In this document: one piece after another, positions 6,975 through 13,360 of the stretch
Layout: the number at the start of each line of letters is the position of its first letter
How positions within the stretch are numbered: the stretch's first letter is position 1
Assembly: GCF_002433005.1 (NCBI RefSeq)
Contig: NZ_DJHF01000016.1
Span: 1 to 15,212 of the forward strand
DNA length: 15,212 nt
Reading direction: 5' to 3'
Source: Acetomicrobium sp. UBA5826
GTDB taxonomy: Bacteria > Synergistota > Synergistia > Synergistales > Acetomicrobiaceae
Program-made: the position numbers and the translations under genes
The notes under the pieces: generated by a model
The model's input: the letters and a program-made list of their open reading frames with translations, nothing else
Told to the model about the DNA's origin: nothing
Database searches by the model: none

Positions 6975-7514
6975 TTGTCGAGGATTGGTCGGAAACCGAT
7001 TTCCATCCCTAAAGGGGTAAATGTGACGTTGAGCGGTCGCACCGTTAGGGTAAAAGGTCCAAAGGGAGAAATGAGTTTTGATTTGTTGCCCAACATAAAC
7101 GTTGAGTTGGCCGATGAGCAGATAATGGTCACGAGGAATAGGGAAGACAAAAAAACGAAGGCCTTTCACGGCCTTGTAAGGGCTATGTTGAGCAATATCG
7201 TCACGGGCGTTACACAGGGGTTTGAAAAGGAGCTCGAGATAGTGGGAGTGGGGTACAGAGCTCAGATGCAAGGGCAGAAACTGGTCCTGAACCTCGGGTA
7301 TTCAAATCCCGTTGAATACGTTCCGCCTAAAGGGATAACGATTACTACAGATAGCCCGACCAAGATAAAGGTCTCGGGCATAGATAAGCAAGAGGTCGGA
7401 CAGGTCGCCGCTATAATAAGATCCTTCAGGGCCCCTGAACCTTACAAGGGCAAAGGGATCAGATATGTTGGCGAAGTTGTCAAGCGAAAGACCGGTAAAG
7501 CTAGTGCGAAATAG
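6975..7514 (+). CDS. rplF: 50S ribosomal protein L6
   Basis: L6 binds 23S rRNA near the GTPase centre. The 179-residue product has two similar domains, with MSRIGRKPISIPKGVNV at the start, VKGPKGEMSFDL, a central LVRAMLSNIVTGVTQGFEKELEIVGVGYRAQ, and the C-terminal RAPEPYKGKGIRYVGEVVKRKTGKA that is highly conserved. The start is TTG at 6975, 7 nt after the G-rich SD at 6962-6967. The frame is open to an ATG at 6930 inside rpsH, but that would add 15 residues unlike any L6. This TTG is therefore preferred. Confidence 0.95.
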   Translation: MSRIGRKPISIPKGVNVTLSGRTVRVKGPKGEMSFDLLPNINVELADEQIMVTRNREDKKTKAFHGLVRAMLSNIVTGVTQGFEKELEIVGVGYRAQMQGQKLVLNLGYSNPVEYVPPKGITITTDSPTKIKVSGIDKQEVGQVAAIIRSFRAPEPYKGKGIRYVGEVVKRKTGKASAK

Positions 7515-7529
7515 TGGAGGTGGACCATT

Positions 7530-7898
7530 TTGATTAAGCGTAAATCGCGTAACGATATGCGCCTTCTTCGGCATCGCAGGATCAGAAGAAGGCTATTGGG
7601 AACACAGGAAAAACCTAGGTTGAGCGTCTTTAGGAGCCTGAAACACATTTATGTCCAAGTCATTGATGATGAGCGTGGGCATACCCTGGTTTCCGCGTCC
7701 ACCTTAGACAAGGAGCTCAGGCCTCTTCAGGTGAGCTCCGGCTCCATTGAGGCGGCCAAGGCAGTGGGGCAGCTTGTGGCGAGACGAGCACTAGAGCTTG
7801 GCATTGCTGAAGTCGTTTTTGACCGTGGCGGACACGCCTATCACGGAAAGGTCAAGGCGCTTGCCGATGCCGCTCGCGAAGCCGGCTTGAAGTTATAA
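7530..7898 (+). CDS. rplR: 50S ribosomal protein L18
   Basis: L18 carries 5S rRNA into the large subunit together with L5. The 122-residue product begins with a basic tail (IKRKSRNDMRLLRHRRIRRRLLG) and then has the conserved EKPRLSVFRSLKHIYVQVIDD. Later come LVSASTLDKELR, GSIEAAKAVGQLVARRALELGI and VFDRGGHAYHGKVKALADAAREAGL. The start is TTG at 7530, about 9 nt after the GGAGG at 7516-7520. An ATG nine codons on would remove the basic tail shared by the family. The gap to rpsE is 15 nt. Confidence 0.96.
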   Translation: MIKRKSRNDMRLLRHRRIRRRLLGTQEKPRLSVFRSLKHIYVQVIDDERGHTLVSASTLDKELRPLQVSSGSIEAAKAVGQLVARRALELGIAEVVFDRGGHAYHGKVKALADAAREAGLKL

Positions 7899-7913
7899 AG
7901 GGGGAGTCTTTGC

Positions 7914-8414
7914 ATGGTCAGGATAACGATACCGAAAGGCGTGGAGCTAACCGAGAGGGTTATCGCCATAAACAGGGTCAGCAAAGTCGTCAAAGGCGGC
8001 AAGAGATTTAAATTCAGCGTTCTGGTGGTAGTTGGAGACGGTGAACGATACATAGGAGTAGGCCTGGGTAAGGCGAGGGAAATACCTGAAGCGGTCCGTA
8101 AGGGCATTGAAAGGGCAAAGAAGAACCTTGTAGAGGTAAAAAAAGTAGGAAATACCATTCCCCACCCGGTAGTTGCGAACTTCGGTGCGGCCCAAGTGCT
8201 GCTCAGGCCTGCCGCTCCTGGAACGGGAGTTATTGCGGGGGCAGTTGTGCGCGCCATTATGGAGCTGGGCGGCGTAAAGGACGTGTTGACGAAGGTCATA
8301 GGCAGAACGTCCAATCCTATCAACGTTGCTTACGCTACTGTTGAGGCGGTCAAGGCTCTGAGAAGCCCCGACGAGATCATGAAATTACGCGGGAAAGACC
8401 AACAACAGGCTTAG
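7914..8414 (+). CDS. rpsE: 30S ribosomal protein S5
   Basis: S5 has an N-terminal double-stranded RNA-binding-like domain and contributes to decoding accuracy and mRNA helicase activity. The 166-residue product has ERVIAINRVSKVVKGGKRFKFSVLVVVGD (about 14-42), GVGLGKAREIPEAVRKGIERAKKNL, and the C-terminal segment with GTGVIAGAVVRAIMELGGVKDVLTKVIGRTSNPINVAYATVEA. No residue looks aberrant. The start ATG follows AAAGGGGGAG (SD) in the 15-nt gap after rplR. Confidence 0.98.
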   Translation: MVRITIPKGVELTERVIAINRVSKVVKGGKRFKFSVLVVVGDGERYIGVGLGKAREIPEAVRKGIERAKKNLVEVKKVGNTIPHPVVANFGAAQVLLRPAAPGTGVIAGAVVRAIMELGGVKDVLTKVIGRTSNPINVAYATVEAVKALRSPDEIMKLRGKDQQQA

Positions 8415-8431
8415 CGGGGAGGAATGAGGTT

Positions 8432-8614
8432 ATGTCCAAAATTAGAGTTACTTGGAAAAAAAGCATCATAGGACGCCCGGAAAGACAGAGAAAATCTATC
8501 CGAGCATTGGGCCTGAAGAGGCTGAACCATAGCGTAACCCATGACGATACGCCTCAAATCCGCGGAATGATAAGAGCCGTCGAGCATCTCATAGATTGGG
8601 AAATCGTCGAATAG
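8432..8614 (+). CDS. rpmD: 50S ribosomal protein L30
   Basis: L30 is a small peripheral 50S protein. The 60-residue product has KIRVTWKKSIIGRPERQRKSIRALGLKRLNHSVTHDDTPQIRGMI and a final IDWEIVE segment, matching bacterial L30 length and pattern. It is preceded by GGGGAGGAATGAGG (SD region, 8415-8428). The gene lies between rpsE and rplO, its standard spot, with 15-17 nt gaps. Confidence 0.97.
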   Translation: MSKIRVTWKKSIIGRPERQRKSIRALGLKRLNHSVTHDDTPQIRGMIRAVEHLIDWEIVE

Positions 8615-8629
8615 CTGGGAGGGAATAGT

Positions 8630-9076
8630 ATGCGAATTCATGACTTACGCGCCCCTATGGGGGCCAAAAAAAAGCCCAAAAGAGTTGGTCGGGGCAAGGG
8701 AAGCGGCCACGGCGGTACGGCTACGCGCGGGCATAAGGGTCAAAAAGCCCGTGCCGGTGGAAACATATCGCCTAGGTTCGAAGGCGGGCAGATGCCTCTG
8801 CTGAGGAGAATTCCGAAGAGAGGGTTTAATAATGCGAGATTCGCAAGAAAATATCAGTATGTCAATATTGTGACCCTCGACGATAAGTTCGGAGAAAATG
8901 CAACAGTCACGCCTGAGCAGATGTACGAGGCTGGCATCATAGAAGATCTCCAAACGCCTGTTAAGATATTAGCGAAAGGGGACATCGCGAAACCGCTTAC
9001 GGTAAAGGCGCACAAATTCAGTGCCAACGCGAAAAGCAAGATCGAATCGGCTGGCGGCAAGGCAGAGGTGATTTAA
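8630..9076 (+). CDS. rplO: 50S ribosomal protein L15
   Basis: L15 has a long extended N-terminus that threads into 23S rRNA and a globular C-terminus. The 148-residue product shows RIHDLRAPMGAKKKPKRVGRGKGSGHGGTATRGHKGQKARAG and RFEGGQMPLLRRIPKRGFNN. The C-terminal domain has VTPEQMYEAGII and ends KIESAGGKAEVI. The ATG follows GGGAGGG (8618-8624). A run of eight A at 8666-8673 falls in the Ala-Lys-Lys-Lys codons. The stop directly abuts the GTG of secY with no intervening base. Confidence 0.97.
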   Translation: MRIHDLRAPMGAKKKPKRVGRGKGSGHGGTATRGHKGQKARAGGNISPRFEGGQMPLLRRIPKRGFNNARFARKYQYVNIVTLDDKFGENATVTPEQMYEAGIIEDLQTPVKILAKGDIAKPLTVKAHKFSANAKSKIESAGGKAEVI

Positions 9077-10369
9077 GTGTTTAGCGCCTTGCGTGACATG
9101 TTTCGCCTTCCCGACCTTAAAAGCAGGATCTTGTTCGTCCTCGGGGTCCTGCTGGTGTTTCGCTTGGGGGCGCACATCCCAACTCCCGGAGTGGATGCGA
9201 AGGCAATGGCAAGCCTCTTTGAACAGGGCGGGGTATTGAGTCTCTTCGATCTCTTTGCGGGAGGTGCTTTGCGACGATTCAGCATATTTGCCCTTGGCGT
9301 AACGCCCTACATAAATGCTAGTATCGTCATGCAACTTCTGGCCGTTGTCGTGCCCGCCATAGAAAAGATGCAAAAAGAGGGCGAAGAGGGAAGGCGCAAG
9401 ATCGTTCAGTACACAAGGGTGTCTACGATCCTTTTCGCAGGCATCCAGGCGGTAGGAATGGTTTTGTGGCTCAGGAGCATGGGCATCATTTATGTAGGCG
9501 GCATCTCTATAGTGGTGGCCATAGTAACTCTTATTGCAGGGTCGATAGCCGTTATGTGGATGGGTGAAATGATATCTGACCACGGCATAGGCAATGGAAT
9601 ATCGCTGCTCATATTCGCCGGAATAGTTGCTCGTATACCGGAGGCCATAATGCGAACCTTTACATTGCTTCGTACCGGCGAGATGAACTTCTTAACTCTG
9701 ATAATTGCCATTGCAATAATGATCGTCGTAATTGCCGGATGCATACTCCTTCAGGAGGGCCAAAGGCGATTACCGGTTCAGTATGCGAAAAGAGTTGTCG
9801 GAACCAGGGTGTACGGAGGACAGTCGACCTTCATTCCCTTGAGGGTTAACAGCGCAGGGGTAATACCTATAATTTTTGCATCCTCTGTATTACTCTTTCC
9901 CACTACCGTGGCCAGGTTTTTTTCGGCTGGATTTGCCCAGACGATTGCAAGGATCTTTTCGCCGAGCAGTCCAATATATATGATCCTTTACGTATTGCTG
10001 ATCATATTTTTCACCTACTTTTACACGGCTGTCGTCTTTAATCCCGTCGATGTGGCCAACAATTTAAAGAAATACGGGGGCTTTATACCCGGAATACGGC
10101 CGGGACGTCCTACGGCAGACTACATCGAAAGGGTGTTGTCACGAGTTACGTTGGGAGGAGCGGTTTTTTTGGCGGGCATAGCTCTGCTTCCCTCGCTTTT
10201 GACGCAAATGCTGGGCATAACTACTTTCTACTTTGGAGGCACTGCAGTTTTGATCGTCGTCGGCGTTGCCCTTGAGACGGTACAGCAGATTGAAGCCCAG
10301 CTCTTGATGCGCCATTATGAAGGGATTATGAAAAGAAGAAACAAAGCTGGCGGAATACTAAGACTATAG
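9077..10369 (+). CDS. secY: Protein translocase pore subunit SecY
   Basis: SecY forms the protein-conducting channel of the SecYEG translocon in the cytoplasmic membrane. The 430-residue product has ten predicted membrane spans starting around residues 18-32. It shows the plug/TM2 signature LGVTPYINASIVMQLL (73-88) and the cytoplasmic loops used by ribosome and SecA: QEGQRRLPVQYAKRV near 226-240 and GGFIPGIRPGRPTADYIERVLSRVT at 334-358. Arg341 of PGIRPG matches the conserved functional Arg. GTG at 9077 immediately follows the rplO stop, with SD GAGGTG in the rplO tail. The insertion of a membrane-protein gene here is standard for spc operons. Confidence 0.98.
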   Translation: MFSALRDMFRLPDLKSRILFVLGVLLVFRLGAHIPTPGVDAKAMASLFEQGGVLSLFDLFAGGALRRFSIFALGVTPYINASIVMQLLAVVVPAIEKMQKEGEEGRRKIVQYTRVSTILFAGIQAVGMVLWLRSMGIIYVGGISIVVAIVTLIAGSIAVMWMGEMISDHGIGNGISLLIFAGIVARIPEAIMRTFTLLRTGEMNFLTLIIAIAIMIVVIAGCILLQEGQRRLPVQYAKRVVGTRVYGGQSTFIPLRVNSAGVIPIIFASSVLLFPTTVARFFSAGFAQTIARIFSPSSPIYMILYVLLIIFFTYFYTAVVFNPVDVANNLKKYGGFIPGIRPGRPTADYIERVLSRVTLGGAVFLAGIALLPSLLTQMLGITTFYFGGTAVLIVVGVALETVQQIEAQLLMRHYEGIMKRRNKAGGILRL

Positions 10370-10402
10370 AACAGCTCTGGGACTAGTTAGGAGGAAGATA
10401 AG

Positions 10403-11062
10403 TTGCGCATGATATTTCTTGGGCCACCGGGAGCAGGAAAGGGAACGCAGGCGGTAAAATTGGCATCCAAATACGGAATAGCCCATATCTCAACGGGTGA
10501 TATGTTGCGTTATCATGTTAAAAACGGCACCGATCTTGGCGAGAAGGCGAAGGCCTATATGGACTCGGGCCGGTTGGTGCCCGATGATTTGATTATAGAG
10601 ATGGTCAAGGAGAGATTGGAAGAAGAGGACGCGAAGAGGGGCTTTATACTGGACGGGTTTCCCAGGACCGTGAATCAGGCGAAAGCTCTAGAAGAACTTC
10701 TAGAGTCCAAGGAAATTGCCCTCGATGCCGTTGTGTTGTTCGACGTTGACGAAGAGACCTTGGTGCGACGCCTCTCCGGAAGGCGCATCTGCTCAAACTG
10801 TAATGCGATTTACAACGTTCATAACAGCGATTATCCTGAGGACGGTCGTTGTAAAAAGTGCGGTAATGAACTTATACAGCGCGATGACGACCAACCTGAA
10901 GTGGTAAGGCGGCGCCTCAAGGTTTACGAGGAAGAGACCGCCCCCTTGTTTGATTATTACAGAAATAAGGGCAGCCTGATATCTGTCGATGCCTCTTCCG
11001 AAAGCGACGCCGTATTGCACACCATAGAGAGTTTGTGCGGAGGCAAAGATGATTCGAATTAA
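10403..11062 (+). CDS. adk: Adenylate kinase, zinc-lid type
   Basis: Adenylate kinase converts ATP and AMP to two ADP in the cytoplasm and balances the adenylate pool. The 219-residue product has the P-loop GPPGAGKGTQ (7-16), AMP-site residues in ISTGDMLR and DGFPRTVNQA (84-93), and a lid at about 125-163. The lid carries a Cys4 zinc site (Cys130, Cys133, Cys150, Cys153), then DDDQPEVVRRRLKVYEEETAPL. The start TTG at 10403 is 8 nt after GGAGG (10390-10394) and aligns with the usual MRxIxLG. The ATG at 10409 would lose two conserved residues. The end overlaps map by 14 nt. The gene contains a 9-bp inverted repeat (10686-10705). Confidence 0.97.
   Translation: MRMIFLGPPGAGKGTQAVKLASKYGIAHISTGDMLRYHVKNGTDLGEKAKAYMDSGRLVPDDLIIEMVKERLEEEDAKRGFILDGFPRTVNQAKALEELLESKEIALDAVVLFDVDEETLVRRLSGRRICSNCNAIYNVHNSDYPEDGRCKKCGNELIQRDDDQPEVVRRRLKVYEEETAPLFDYYRNKGSLISVDASSESDAVLHTIESLCGGKDDSN
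10686..10705. repeat. 9-bp inverted repeat inside adk
   Basis: CTCTAGAAG and CTTCTAGAG are perfect inverted copies separated by two bases. In RNA they could form an 8-bp stem with a 4-base loop (GAAC). The site lies in adk codons for ALEELLES (residues 95-102). It may be chance, and no T-run follows, so I do not call it a terminator. Confidence 0.6.
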
Positions 11063-11822
11063 GAAAGATTGGGAAATAGAAAAGATGAGAAGGGCGGGAC
11101 TCGTGGTCGCAGACGTCTTAAAGCTTATGAGGGATATGGCCAAACCAGGGGTGGACACCAAAAGCCTCGATGCAGAGGCCGAAAATATGATATTAAAGAG
11201 CGGAGGGATTCCGGCGTTCAAGGGATATTCCTTTCCCGGAGCACCCTTTCCCTTTCCCGGTAGTATATGCGTCTCCGTCAACGATGAGATAGTTCACGGC
11301 ATTCCCGATGATAAGAGGGTTTTGGTCGAAGGTGATATTGTGAGCATCGACGTGGGAGTCTGCATCGACGGATATTATGGCGATGCTGCTTGTACCTTTC
11401 CCGTCGGACTCATAAGCGATAGCAGATCGAGGTTGCTTGAAGTTACGAAAAGGGCCCTCTATTTGGCAGTCGATGCAGCTAAAAGCGGCAATACCGTCGG
11501 AGACATAGGACATACCGTGGAACAGTATGTCATCTCGCAGGGTTACGGTCTGGTCCGCGACTATGCGGGCCACGGGATAGGGAAGCGCCTCCATGAGGCT
11601 CCCCAGGTTCCCAACTTCGGAAGACGGGGGGACGGCATAACCCTTAAAAAGGGGTTTACCCTCGCCATCGAACCAATGGTCATCGCCGGTAAAAACGAAG
11701 ATGTGGCGGTATTGGAAAACGGATGGACGGTTGTAACGGCAGATCACTCGGATGCAGCTCACTTTGAACATACGGTGCTCATTTCCGACGAAAGAGGAAT
11801 CATACTCACGCCTTGGGAGTGA
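11049..11822 (+). CDS. map: Methionine aminopeptidase type I
   Basis: Methionine aminopeptidase removes the initiator Met from nascent proteins with small second residues, using two metal ions. The 257-residue product has the five metal ligands of the family: Asp101, Asp112, His175, Glu208 and Glu240, in DVGVCIDGYYGDAAC, AGHGIG, AIEPM and AHFEHT. Catalytic His83 is in VHGIPDD. A loop between Tyr60 and Cys74, near the substrate pocket, has 13 residues where E. coli has 7 (SFPGAPFPFPGSI), and its DNA carries a 10-bp direct repeat. The ATG overlaps adk by 14 nt, with SD GGAGG at 11039-11043. Coupling to adk is likely. Confidence 0.97.
   Translation: MIRIKKDWEIEKMRRAGLVVADVLKLMRDMAKPGVDTKSLDAEAENMILKSGGIPAFKGYSFPGAPFPFPGSICVSVNDEIVHGIPDDKRVLVEGDIVSIDVGVCIDGYYGDAACTFPVGLISDSRSRLLEVTKRALYLAVDAAKSGNTVGDIGHTVEQYVISQGYGLVRDYAGHGIGKRLHEAPQVPNFGRRGDGITLKKGFTLAIEPMVIAGKNEDVAVLENGWTVVTADHSDAAHFEHTVLISDERGIILTPWE
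11230..11260 (+). repeat. Direct repeat with 21-bp period in map
   Basis: CCTTTCCCGG occurs at 11230-11239 and again at 11251-11260, 21 bp (seven codons) apart. Between them is a short CCCTTT hexamer repeat. The tract encodes the Phe/Pro-rich insertion at residues 61-71 of methionine aminopeptidase and looks like an in-frame duplication. Confidence 0.75.
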
Positions 11823-11827
11823 CGATA

Positions 11828-12130
11828 TTGGACTTAGATGACTTTCAAACGGGAAGGGTCGTCATATCCCACAAGGGGAAGGATAAGGGCACTTTTTATG
11901 CGGTGATTGGCATGGATCGGTTGAAAAACAGGGTATACGTGGCAGACGGGAGGCGGCACTCGGTCTCTCGTCCCAAGCCCAAAAACCCGAAGCATCTTCA
12001 GATGACAAATTGGTCTTTGCCAAGATTGAAGGAACGTTTGAGGGACAGCTCGAAAAATAACGATGAGTGGCTACGTCAGCAACTGCTAAACCTGATTCGA
12101 GACGAAGGGGCTCAAATTAAGAGGGGGTAG
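11828..12130 (+). CDS. KOW-domain RNA-binding protein, L14e/L27e-like
   Basis: The product is about 100 residues. The first ~55 match the archaeal/eukaryotic L14e/L27e-type KOW fold: GRVVISHKGKDKGTFYAVIG followed by VYVADGRRHSVSRPKPKNPKHLQ. The rest is a charged helical tail (LKERLRDSSKNNDEWLRQQLLNLIRD). In Clostridia and related phyla a gene of this type sits between map and infA, but I know of no defined function. It probably binds RNA or ribosomes; this is inference. The start is uncertain. TTG at 11828 has GGAG 8 nt upstream (11816-11819). GTG at 11819 overlaps the map stop (GTGA) but has no SD, and TTG at 11813 is also open. Confidence 0.8.
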   Translation: MDLDDFQTGRVVISHKGKDKGTFYAVIGMDRLKNRVYVADGRRHSVSRPKPKNPKHLQMTNWSLPRLKERLRDSSKNNDEWLRQQLLNLIRDEGAQIKRG

Positions 12131-12140
12131 GCCAGCGCGC

Positions 12141-12359
12141 ATGGCGAGGGAAGATGTAATAGAGTTACGAGGTACGGTGCTTGAACCGTTGCCCAACGCG
12201 ATGTTCAAAGTGCAGCTTGAAAACGGTCATATTTTGTTAGCCCATGTCTCGGGGAAGATGCGCATGCATTTCATTCGCATATTGCCCGGGGATAAGGTCT
12301 TGGTTCAAGTCTCACCTTACGACTTGACAAGAGGACGAATTGTATATAGATATAAATAG
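12141..12359 (+). CDS. infA: Translation initiation factor IF-1
   Basis: IF-1 binds the 30S A-site during initiation. The 72-residue product is an OB-fold with the nearly invariant VIELRGTVLEPLPNAMFKVQLENGHILLAHVSGKMRM. A His follows at residue 43, where many bacteria have Asn (IRILPGDKV and SPYDLTRGRIVYRYK finish the protein). The length is exactly canonical. The SD is weak: GGGGG at 12122-12126, upstream of the KOW stop, 14 nt from the ATG. The gene belongs to the linker between spc and alpha clusters. Confidence 0.98.
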   Translation: MAREDVIELRGTVLEPLPNAMFKVQLENGHILLAHVSGKMRMHFIRILPGDKVLVQVSPYDLTRGRIVYRYK

Positions 12360-12381
12360 CTTTAAAGGGGGAAGTAAAACG

Positions 12382-12507
12382 ATGAAAGTCAGACCTTCCG
12401 TTAAACCTATTTGCGAACATTGCCAGGTCATTCGGCGTCACGGCAAGGTATGGATAATTTGCAAAAGAGATCCTAAGCATAAACAAAGACAGGGAGCAAG
12501 GAGGTAG
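12382..12507 (+). CDS. rpmJ: 50S ribosomal protein L36, zinc type
   Basis: This is a short gene of 41 codons starting with MKVRPSVKPICEHC. L36 is a small zinc protein in the 50S subunit. The zinc ligands are Cys11, Cys14, Cys27 and His33, the C+ form. The spacing from Cys27 to His33 is one residue longer than in the common 37-residue form (Cys27/His32), although similar variants occur elsewhere. The usual ending KHKQRQG is followed by three extra residues, ARR. Their codons carry the AAGGAGGT SD of rpsM. The ATG follows AAAGGGGGAAG (12364-12374) after 7 nt. Confidence 0.96.
   Translation: MKVRPSVKPICEHCQVIRRHGKVWIICKRDPKHKQRQGARR
12498..12505 (+). promoter_or_regulatory. SD for rpsM inside the rpmJ end
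   Basis: AAGGAGGT, 8 nt before the rpsM ATG. It overlaps the codons for the last residues of L36 (ARR) and the first base of its stop codon, so L36 termination and S13 initiation are physically linked. Confidence 0.85.
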
Positions 12508-12513
12508 TCGAGC

Positions 12514-12897
12514 ATGGCTCGAATCGCAGGTATTGATCTGCCCAGGGACAAAAGAGTCGAGATAGCGTTGACTTATATCTACGGCATAGGTCTTCCTTCG
12601 GCGAAGAAGATATTGGCATCTACGGGGATCAGCCCCGATACGCGGGTTAAGGACCTCACCGAAGACGAGATCAACAAGCTCCAAAGAGAGATTGAAAACA
12701 ACTATAAGGTGGAAGGCGATTTGAGGCGCGAGGTCAACGCGAACATCAAGCGCCTGATAGACATAGGCTGTTATCGGGGCTTAAGACACAGGCTCGGCCT
12801 TCCCGTAAGGGGACAGAGGACGCGCACCAACGCAAGGACGCGCAAGGGTCCGAAGAGGACGATAGCTGGCAAGAAGAAAGCCACAATGAAAAAGTAA
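12514..12897 (+). CDS. rpsM: 30S ribosomal protein S13
   Basis: S13 is a 30S head protein that contacts P-site tRNA and forms bridges B1a/B1b. The 127-residue product has MARIAGIDLPRDKRVEIALTYIYGIG, then the helix-hairpin region, and the C-terminal RGLRHRLGLPVRGQRTRTNARTRKGPKRTIAGKKK that is nearly universal. The SD is AAGGAGGT at 12498-12505, inside rpmJ, 8 nt before the ATG. It opens the alpha cluster. A long gap of 31 nt follows before rpsK, with its own SD. Confidence 0.98.
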   Translation: MARIAGIDLPRDKRVEIALTYIYGIGLPSAKKILASTGISPDTRVKDLTEDEINKLQREIENNYKVEGDLRREVNANIKRLIDIGCYRGLRHRLGLPVRGQRTRTNARTRKGPKRTIAGKKKATMKK

Positions 12898-12928
12898 AGG
12901 GAGCCTATAAATTAAGGAGGGAAATTTA

Positions 12929-13321
12929 GTGGCCAAGAGCACCAAAAGACGGACAAAAAGGAAGGAAAAAAAGAATATAAATTATGCCGTTGCCCACATC
13001 CACTCTACATTTAATAATACGATCATAAGCATAACAGACAAGCAGGGCGGCGTTGTAGGTTGGGCATCGGGGGGGACAGTAGGTTTCAAGGGCACCCGTA
13101 AATCGACGCCCTATGCTGCTCAGATGGCAGCACAGACTGTGGCCAAACAGGCACAGGATCACGGCGTCACTGAAATAGACGTTGTCGTCAAGGGTCCCGG
13201 GCCGGGGAGGGAGTCGGCTATTAGAAGTTTGCAGGCCGCAGGACTGCAGATCAATATGATTAAGGACGCCACGCCGATTCCTCATAACGGATGCCGTCCT
13301 CCAAAAAGACGACGTGTATAA
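12929..13321 (+). CDS. rpsK: 30S ribosomal protein S11
   Basis: S11 forms the 30S platform with S18 and the 16S rRNA and lines the mRNA exit side. The 130-residue product has VAHIHSTFNNTIISITDKQG, then GFKGTRKSTPYAAQMAAQTVAKQA, and the conserved GPGPGRESAIRSLQAAGL. It ends PIPHNGCRPPKRRRV, which includes the Asn-Gly pair that becomes isoaspartate in E. coli. The start is GTG at 12929, about 7 nt after AAGGAGGG (12914-12921). The gap to rpsD (39 nt) is the largest in the window and holds only an SD. Confidence 0.98.
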   Translation: MAKSTKRRTKRKEKKNINYAVAHIHSTFNNTIISITDKQGGVVGWASGGTVGFKGTRKSTPYAAQMAAQTVAKQAQDHGVTEIDVVVKGPGPGRESAIRSLQAAGLQINMIKDATPIPHNGCRPPKRRRV

Positions 13322-13360
13322 GCCCAACAGGGGAACATTGAAGGAGGGAAAGATCGCGAT

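Noticed and set aside
8651..8664. Short stem (GCCCC/GGGGC) next to an A-run in rplO as a possible terminator on the minus strand
   Set aside because: The stem is only 5 bp, lies inside conserved coding codons, and no minus-strand gene needs termination there.
8969..9583. Minus-strand open frame of 204 codons opposite rplO and secY
   Set aside because: It is a shadow of secY. The product is rich in His, Tyr and charged residues without any motif, and no SD or promoter stands out.
10370..10402. Possible promoter or terminator between secY and adk
   Set aside because: The 33-nt gap holds an SD and no -35/-10 pair or T-run hairpin.
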